The notes under the pieces were generated by a model, which was not told the DNA's origin, did no database searches, and saw nothing but the letters and a program-made list of their open reading frames with translations. From the NCBI RefSeq assembly GCF_963675305.1, contig NZ_OY776147.1, forward strand, positions 2,666,001-2,730,000: DNA of 64,000 bases, read 5' to 3'. Position numbers and translations under genes: made by a program. Numbering within the stretch: the first letter of the stretch is position 1; each line of letters starts with the position of its first letter. Below, piece by piece: positions 60,154 through 64,000 of this stretch. Source of the stretch: an uncultured Hyphomonas sp. (GTDB taxonomy: Bacteria; Pseudomonadota; Alphaproteobacteria; Caulobacterales; Hyphomonadaceae).

Positions 60154-62130
60154 ATGCTGGGCATGGATATGGCGCTTTGGGATATGCTGCCGGTTGTCAT
60201 CTGCGAGACGGCCGCTGTGCGGGACGCGTCCGGCAAGCTGATCGATCTGGAATGGACGGCGTCCAACCGCCTCATGAACGAGTCGATCCGGCCCGACGGC
60301 AGCAGTATCGTCGGAATGCGCATCTTCGAGTTCGATGCTGCCTACAAGAATTCCGAAATGGTCCGTGCGGTCATCCATGTGATCGAAACCGGAGAGTCCC
60401 GTACGTTCCACACCTCTGCCGGCCGCGCGGCCCAGATGCTCGGCAAGGTGATGAAAACCACCATTATCCCGGTTGAACGCGAAGGCGAACGCCGCGCCCT
60501 GTCGGTGTCCCACGAAGTGACCGAACTCGCACAGGAGCGCGACGAGGCACTTCGGCTGTACGAACTGGCAAAGACCGCCTGCGACAACGCTCTGCACGGC
60601 ATCATCCTGAACGATACCGCCGGACGCATCATTTATGTGAACCGCGCCCTGTGCGAGATGTCTGAATTCACCGAGGAAGAGCTCATTGGCAAGGATGTCG
60701 GCATCCTGACGGGCGACGAAACCTATGAGCCGGATGCCGAACTGGCGATGAAGCTCGCCAGTGGTGAAATGCTGCGGCACGTGACGCAAGCGGAAACACC
60801 AACAAAGTCCGGCGGCACAAACCAGGTCGAGCTTTCACTCACCAGCGCCCGCTGGGGGGAACGCGGCGAACGGATCTTCATCACCTATGTCAGGGACATA
60901 AGGGAAGAACGCCGCAAGGCCCACGAGCTGCGCGATGCCCTGAATCGGGCAGAACAGGGCACGCGGCTGAAATCCGAATTCCTGGCGAACATGAGCCATG
61001 AAATCCGCACCCCGCTGAATGGCGTGCTGGGCATGACGCAGGTCCTCGCCCATACGGATCTGACACCCGACCAGAAGGAACAGGTCGCCACGATCCTCGA
61101 CTCCGGCAAAACGCTGATGTCGATCCTGAACGATATTCTGGACCTGTCGAAGATCGAGGCCGGCAAACTGGAAGTAACCCCGGTCACCGGGGATTTGCGC
61201 CACAAGCTGAGCCGCATGATCAAGCTGCACGCGGCGACGGCAGAGGAGAAGGGCATCAGTCTCCAGCTCTTCATCGATCCGAGCGTCCCTTCCCGGATGA
61301 AATTCGATCCTGTGCGCGTGCGCCAATGCGTCGGCAATCTGGTTTCCAATGCCATCAAGTTCACGGAAAAAGGCGACGTGATGGTGGTCGTGACCTGCGA
61401 GCCCACACGGTCGGGCAACATGCGCGTAATCGTTCATGTTACTGACTCCGGATGTGGTATTCCGGCTGAAAAGATCGACCGCGTGTTCGAGAGTTTCTCG
61501 CAGGCCGACGGCTCAACCACACGCCGGTTCGGCGGCACGGGGCTCGGCTTGCCAATTACCCGCAAGCTGGCCCAGATGATGGGCGGAGACGTCACCGTCG
61601 TCAGCGAGCCCGGCCGCGGCTCTGTCTTTACACTGAAATTCGAAGCTGAATCCAGCGACGTGATCCACCTGCACGAAGACGTGCTGCCCAAACCTGCCGC
61701 GCCGAAAGTCGCGCGCGATGGCCTCGGCGGCCGCCGTGCGCTTGTGGTCGACGATAATGGCATCAACCGCCGTGTTGCCCGCACCTTCCTGGAGCATTAC
61801 GGCCTGGAAGTGTCCGAAGCCGGCGACGGTAATGAAGCGCTCGAAGCGCTCGATCACGAGCCGTTCGATATCGTCCTGATGGACATCCACATGCCGGGCC
61901 TCGATGGCGCTGAAGCCTTCAAACGCCTGCGTAACTCCGCCAGCCTCAACCGCGTCGTGCCCGTGATTGCCCTGACGGCTGATTCCATGCGCGGCGACCG
62001 GGAGAAATATCTCGCGAAAGGCTTCGACGGCTATGTCGCCAAGCCGATCGATGAACGGTCACTCGTCACCGTCATCGGACAGGTGCTCAGCCTCCCGACG
62101 GACTTCGGAGAACGCCGCGCCCGGGCCTGA
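60154..62130 (+). CDS. Hybrid sensor histidine kinase with PAS and receiver domains
   Basis: 658 aa, no clear transmembrane helix, so probably cytoplasmic. Two PAS-like regions (about 10-130 and 140-260), then the HisKA H-box EFLANMSHEIRTPL with His282, N-box, DSGCGIP and FGGTGLGL of the ATPase, and a C-terminal receiver with Asp577 in VLMDIHMPG and Lys in YVAKPID. All catalytic residues are present. GGGGGAGG lies about 7 nt before the ATG. The signal and output partner are unknown; it could feed a cell-cycle phosphorelay. Confidence 0.92.
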   Translation: MLGMDMALWDMLPVVICETAAVRDASGKLIDLEWTASNRLMNESIRPDGSSIVGMRIFEFDAAYKNSEMVRAVIHVIETGESRTFHTSAGRAAQMLGKVMKTTIIPVEREGERRALSVSHEVTELAQERDEALRLYELAKTACDNALHGIILNDTAGRIIYVNRALCEMSEFTEEELIGKDVGILTGDETYEPDAELAMKLASGEMLRHVTQAETPTKSGGTNQVELSLTSARWGERGERIFITYVRDIREERRKAHELRDALNRAEQGTRLKSEFLANMSHEIRTPLNGVLGMTQVLAHTDLTPDQKEQVATILDSGKTLMSILNDILDLSKIEAGKLEVTPVTGDLRHKLSRMIKLHAATAEEKGISLQLFIDPSVPSRMKFDPVRVRQCVGNLVSNAIKFTEKGDVMVVVTCEPTRSGNMRVIVHVTDSGCGIPAEKIDRVFESFSQADGSTTRRFGGTGLGLPITRKLAQMMGGDVTVVSEPGRGSVFTLKFEAESSDVIHLHEDVLPKPAAPKVARDGLGGRRALVVDDNGINRRVARTFLEHYGLEVSEAGDGNEALEALDHEPFDIVLMDIHMPGLDGAEAFKRLRNSASLNRVVPVIALTADSMRGDREKYLAKGFDGYVAKPIDERSLVTVIGQVLSLPTDFGERRARA

Positions 62131-62135
62131 TGGCT

Positions 62136-62774
62136 TCACGGCGAGCGCTGTGGGCGCCGGTTGCATTCGGGTGCACCATAGGCGTCCGCATAGGACCTGC
62201 CGAAGCAGACAATCAATCCATCCACGACACCGAGGTTCAGGTTATCCGCTGGCACCTTGGCTACCAGATTGGCCCGTTCCGCTTCCAGGGCTGACCGGTT
62301 TCCTTCAACAAAAGCTATGGTTGCGCGCACATATTCATTCCAGCCGCCAATGCTCTGCTCTTCAGGTTTGATCGACTTGTTGAACAGATCCAGAGCTTCC
62401 TGAGGTTGCCCATGCATCGCCCTGATCTGTCCTTCATGCCAGTAAAGCAGTGGAATTTCCCCATCTTCGCTAAACTGCACCTCCCCTTGCGGGAAAGCAT
62501 GGCTCACAGGCTCTCCCCTCGCCCGCAGAGCTGCGTGATAGTCGCGAATAAGGTCAGCGGCTGCAAGTTCACACCCCGGCTTTGCGCTTACTGAACGCAA
62601 CCCGTCAGGCGCCTGATCGAATGTCCAGTAGTCCATTGAGAAATAGGCATCACGATCTGTGAAGCATGGCGTCCCATCTGCGGCCTGCGCAGCCATGAGA
62701 TCTGGTTTCTCACTCAAAGACGTGCAGGCCGAAGCGGCCAAAATGCCAACAAGCAGTAGCTTTACCCGCCTCAT
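62136..62774 (-). CDS. Putative lipoprotein with TPR-like region
   Basis: 212 aa. The signal MRRVKLLLVGILAASAC has a lipobox-like ASAC. Mature sequence includes YWHEGQIRAMHGQPQEAL and GWNEYVRATIAFVEGNRSAL, resembling two degenerate TPR units. Four further Cys positions occur (PCFTD, GCELA, VCFG, ECNRR). Convergent with the hybrid kinase, 5 bp between stops. Function unknown. Confidence 0.65.
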   Translation of the reverse strand: MRRVKLLLVGILAASACTSLSEKPDLMAAQAADGTPCFTDRDAYFSMDYWTFDQAPDGLRSVSAKPGCELAAADLIRDYHAALRARGEPVSHAFPQGEVQFSEDGEIPLLYWHEGQIRAMHGQPQEALDLFNKSIKPEEQSIGGWNEYVRATIAFVEGNRSALEAERANLVAKVPADNLNLGVVDGLIVCFGRSYADAYGAPECNRRPQRSP

Positions 62775-62896
62775 AATTTCCTCTCTTGATTGTGAAAAAT
62801 GCTACCCTTGAGAGGGGCAACCGGCAACATAGATAAGAAACGGGTGAGTATAGATTTCTTGTTTTTGCAGACTGGCCCGCCCGCGCCTGAGGAGGC

Positions 62897-63424
62897 TCAG
62901 GGCAATCCTTCCGGGAGGCGATAGTAGAAGCCCATCATCCTGAGGCGGAGGTACCGCTTCCGCGTCAGGATCATCGCGGAGGCGTCAGCTTCCAGATTGT
63001 TGAAGGAAAGCCGGATAAAAGCCACTTCTGACTGCCGGAAGGATTCCCATGCGGCCTGATCTGCATCGAGCAGCGTGCCGAAACTGTCTATCTGGCGCGT
63101 CGGATCGAGACTCCGGTAATTCTTGCGCCTTTCGATTTTCAGGCGCGTAATCTGCCGCTCGATCAGGGTTTCGATCCTGCGGGTTTCAAGACGATAGCAG
63201 CCGGACATTTTGCGGTACGACGTGTCGGCCTCGACCATGCAAGCACTGAACGCGCCGGAGTAGCAGTCCCAAAGCGTCTCGGGGGTTTCGTATCCGACAT
63301 CTTCAAGCGTACAGGCCTCGATCTCGGCGAGAGCCGTCTCTTCCGCCGTATCAGCTTCTTCCGCCAGCGCAGGCGCCGCGCCCTGCGCGATCAGAATCAG
63401 GGCAGCGGCAAGCGCGCGTCTCAT
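62897..63424 (-). CDS. Secreted LprI-like hypothetical protein
   Basis: 175 aa. A signal peptide ends near residue 21 ([10 protein letters not shown]). The mature part has Cys pairs and the [20 protein letters not shown] segment, similar in pattern to the LprI/DUF1311 core though its Cys is missing there. The ATG overlaps the liuA stop (ATGA), so it is co-translated with the leucine gene although no role in that pathway is evident. Confidence 0.6.
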   Translation of the reverse strand: MRRALAAALILIAQGAAPALAEEADTAEETALAEIEACTLEDVGYETPETLWDCYSGAFSACMVEADTSYRKMSGCYRLETRRIETLIERQITRLKIERRKNYRSLDPTRQIDSFGTLLDADQAAWESFRQSEVAFIRLSFNNLEADASAMILTRKRYLRLRMMGFYYRLPEGLP

Positions 63425-64000
63425 CCCGTCTCGCCGAACAGTTCGCGGCCGATCAGCCAGCGGCGGATCTCGGAGGTCCCTGCCCCGATCTCGTAGAGCT
63501 TGGCATCGCGCAGCAGGCGCCCGGTCGGATATTCGTTGATATAGCCATTGCCGCCGAGGATCTGGATGGCATCGAGCGCGAGCTTCGTCGCAGTCTCTGC
63601 CGCGTAGAGGATCGCGCCGGCAGCATCCTTGCGGGTCGTCTCGCCCCGGTCGCAGGATTTGGCGACGGCATAGACATAGGCCTTGGCCGCATTCATCTGG
63701 ACATACATGTCGGCGACCTTGCCCTGGATCAGCTGGAATTCGCCGATCGACTGGCCGAACTGTTTACGGTCATGGATGTAGGGGATCACGACATCCATAC
63801 AGGCCTGCATGATGCCGGTCGGCCCGGCTGACAACACGGCACGCTCATAGTCGAGCCCGCTCATCAGCACACGGACACCGCCATTCAGCGGCCCCATGAT
63901 ATTCTCTTCCGGCACTTCGCAGTCTTCGAAGACCAGTTCGCCGGTTTCCGATCCGCGCATGCCGAGCTTGTCGAGCTTCTGCGCGACGGAGAAGCCTTTC
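63421..64000 (-). CDS. liuA: Isovaleryl-CoA dehydrogenase, C-terminal part (5' end outside window)
   Basis: About 193 codons are visible of a roughly 390-aa FAD enzyme that oxidises isovaleryl-CoA in leucine breakdown. [17 protein letters not shown] and the segment [13 protein letters not shown], where the isovaleryl-CoA enzymes place the catalytic Glu, identify it; [20 protein letters not shown] and [14 protein letters not shown] complete the acyl-CoA dehydrogenase fold. It is the upstream-most liu gene on this strand. Confidence 0.9.
   Translation of the reverse strand, partial: KGFSVAQKLDKLGMRGSETGELVFEDCEVPEENIMGPLNGGVRVLMSGLDYERAVLSAGPTGIMQACMDVVIPYIHDRKQFGQSIGEFQLIQGKVADMYVQMNAAKAYVYAVAKSCDRGETTRKDAAGAILYAAETATKLALDAIQILGGNGYINEYPTGRLLRDAKLYEIGAGTSEIRRWLIGRELFGETG

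Overview
The window looks like chromosome of a GC-rich, cell-cycle-regulated alphaproteobacterium, most likely of the Hyphomonadaceae/Caulobacterales type. This is an inference from three things: the mreBCD-mrdA-rodA cluster, SOS boxes of the alphaproteobacterial form GTTC-N7-GTTC, and CtrA-type boxes TTAA-N7-TTAA. No rRNA, CRISPR array, intact insertion sequence or phage is visible.

Layout. At 1-2.4 kb is an EmrAB-type efflux pump divergent from a TetR regulator, with a double palindromic operator between them. At 2.4-9.6 kb are housekeeping and accessory enzymes: a serine hydrolase, a hotdog thioesterase, DUF423, proline iminopeptidase and an NSS transporter. At 9.6-15.3 kb is the cell-shape operon mreB-mreC-mreD-mrdA-rodA, read leftwards, with a CtrA-type box upstream. 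At 15.6-25.7 kb are a Baeyer-Villiger-type monooxygenase, a GT-C-like membrane protein, a histidine-kinase-like protein that lacks its phosphoacceptor histidine, an FAD oxidoreductase with an asparagine-synthetase-like protein, and a frameshifted serine hydrolase.

From 25.7 to 36.6 kb there is an accessory island of about twenty short, mostly unrecognised genes in three tightly packed runs. Several look like immunity or lipoprotein genes (DUF6678-like, EF-Tu-barrel-like remnant, LprI-like). The island abuts tRNA-Val(TAC), and a degenerate copy of the tRNA 3' flank lies 1.2 kb inside it.

Core genes follow: lon, an Old Yellow Enzyme, parE, nadE, an acuR-acuI acrylate-detoxification pair and gltX. 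Between parE and nadE is a lower-GC islet (43.2-44.6 kb). It holds an SOS box, a promoter crowded with GANTC sites, a highly structured RNA of about 95 nt ending in a U-tract, and a convergent DUF3800 gene. From 51 kb to the right edge lies a leucine-degradation (liu) gene set: liuD, liuC, liuB and the 3' part of liuA. It is broken up by a DUF817 protein, an EF-hand protein, a quinone reductase, a cNMP/patatin protein and a hybrid histidine kinase.

The signals most worth following are the SOS-box / structured-RNA / DUF3800 islet, a small unknown gene behind two opposed SOS boxes (50.6-51.1 kb), and the immunity-like island at tRNA-Val.
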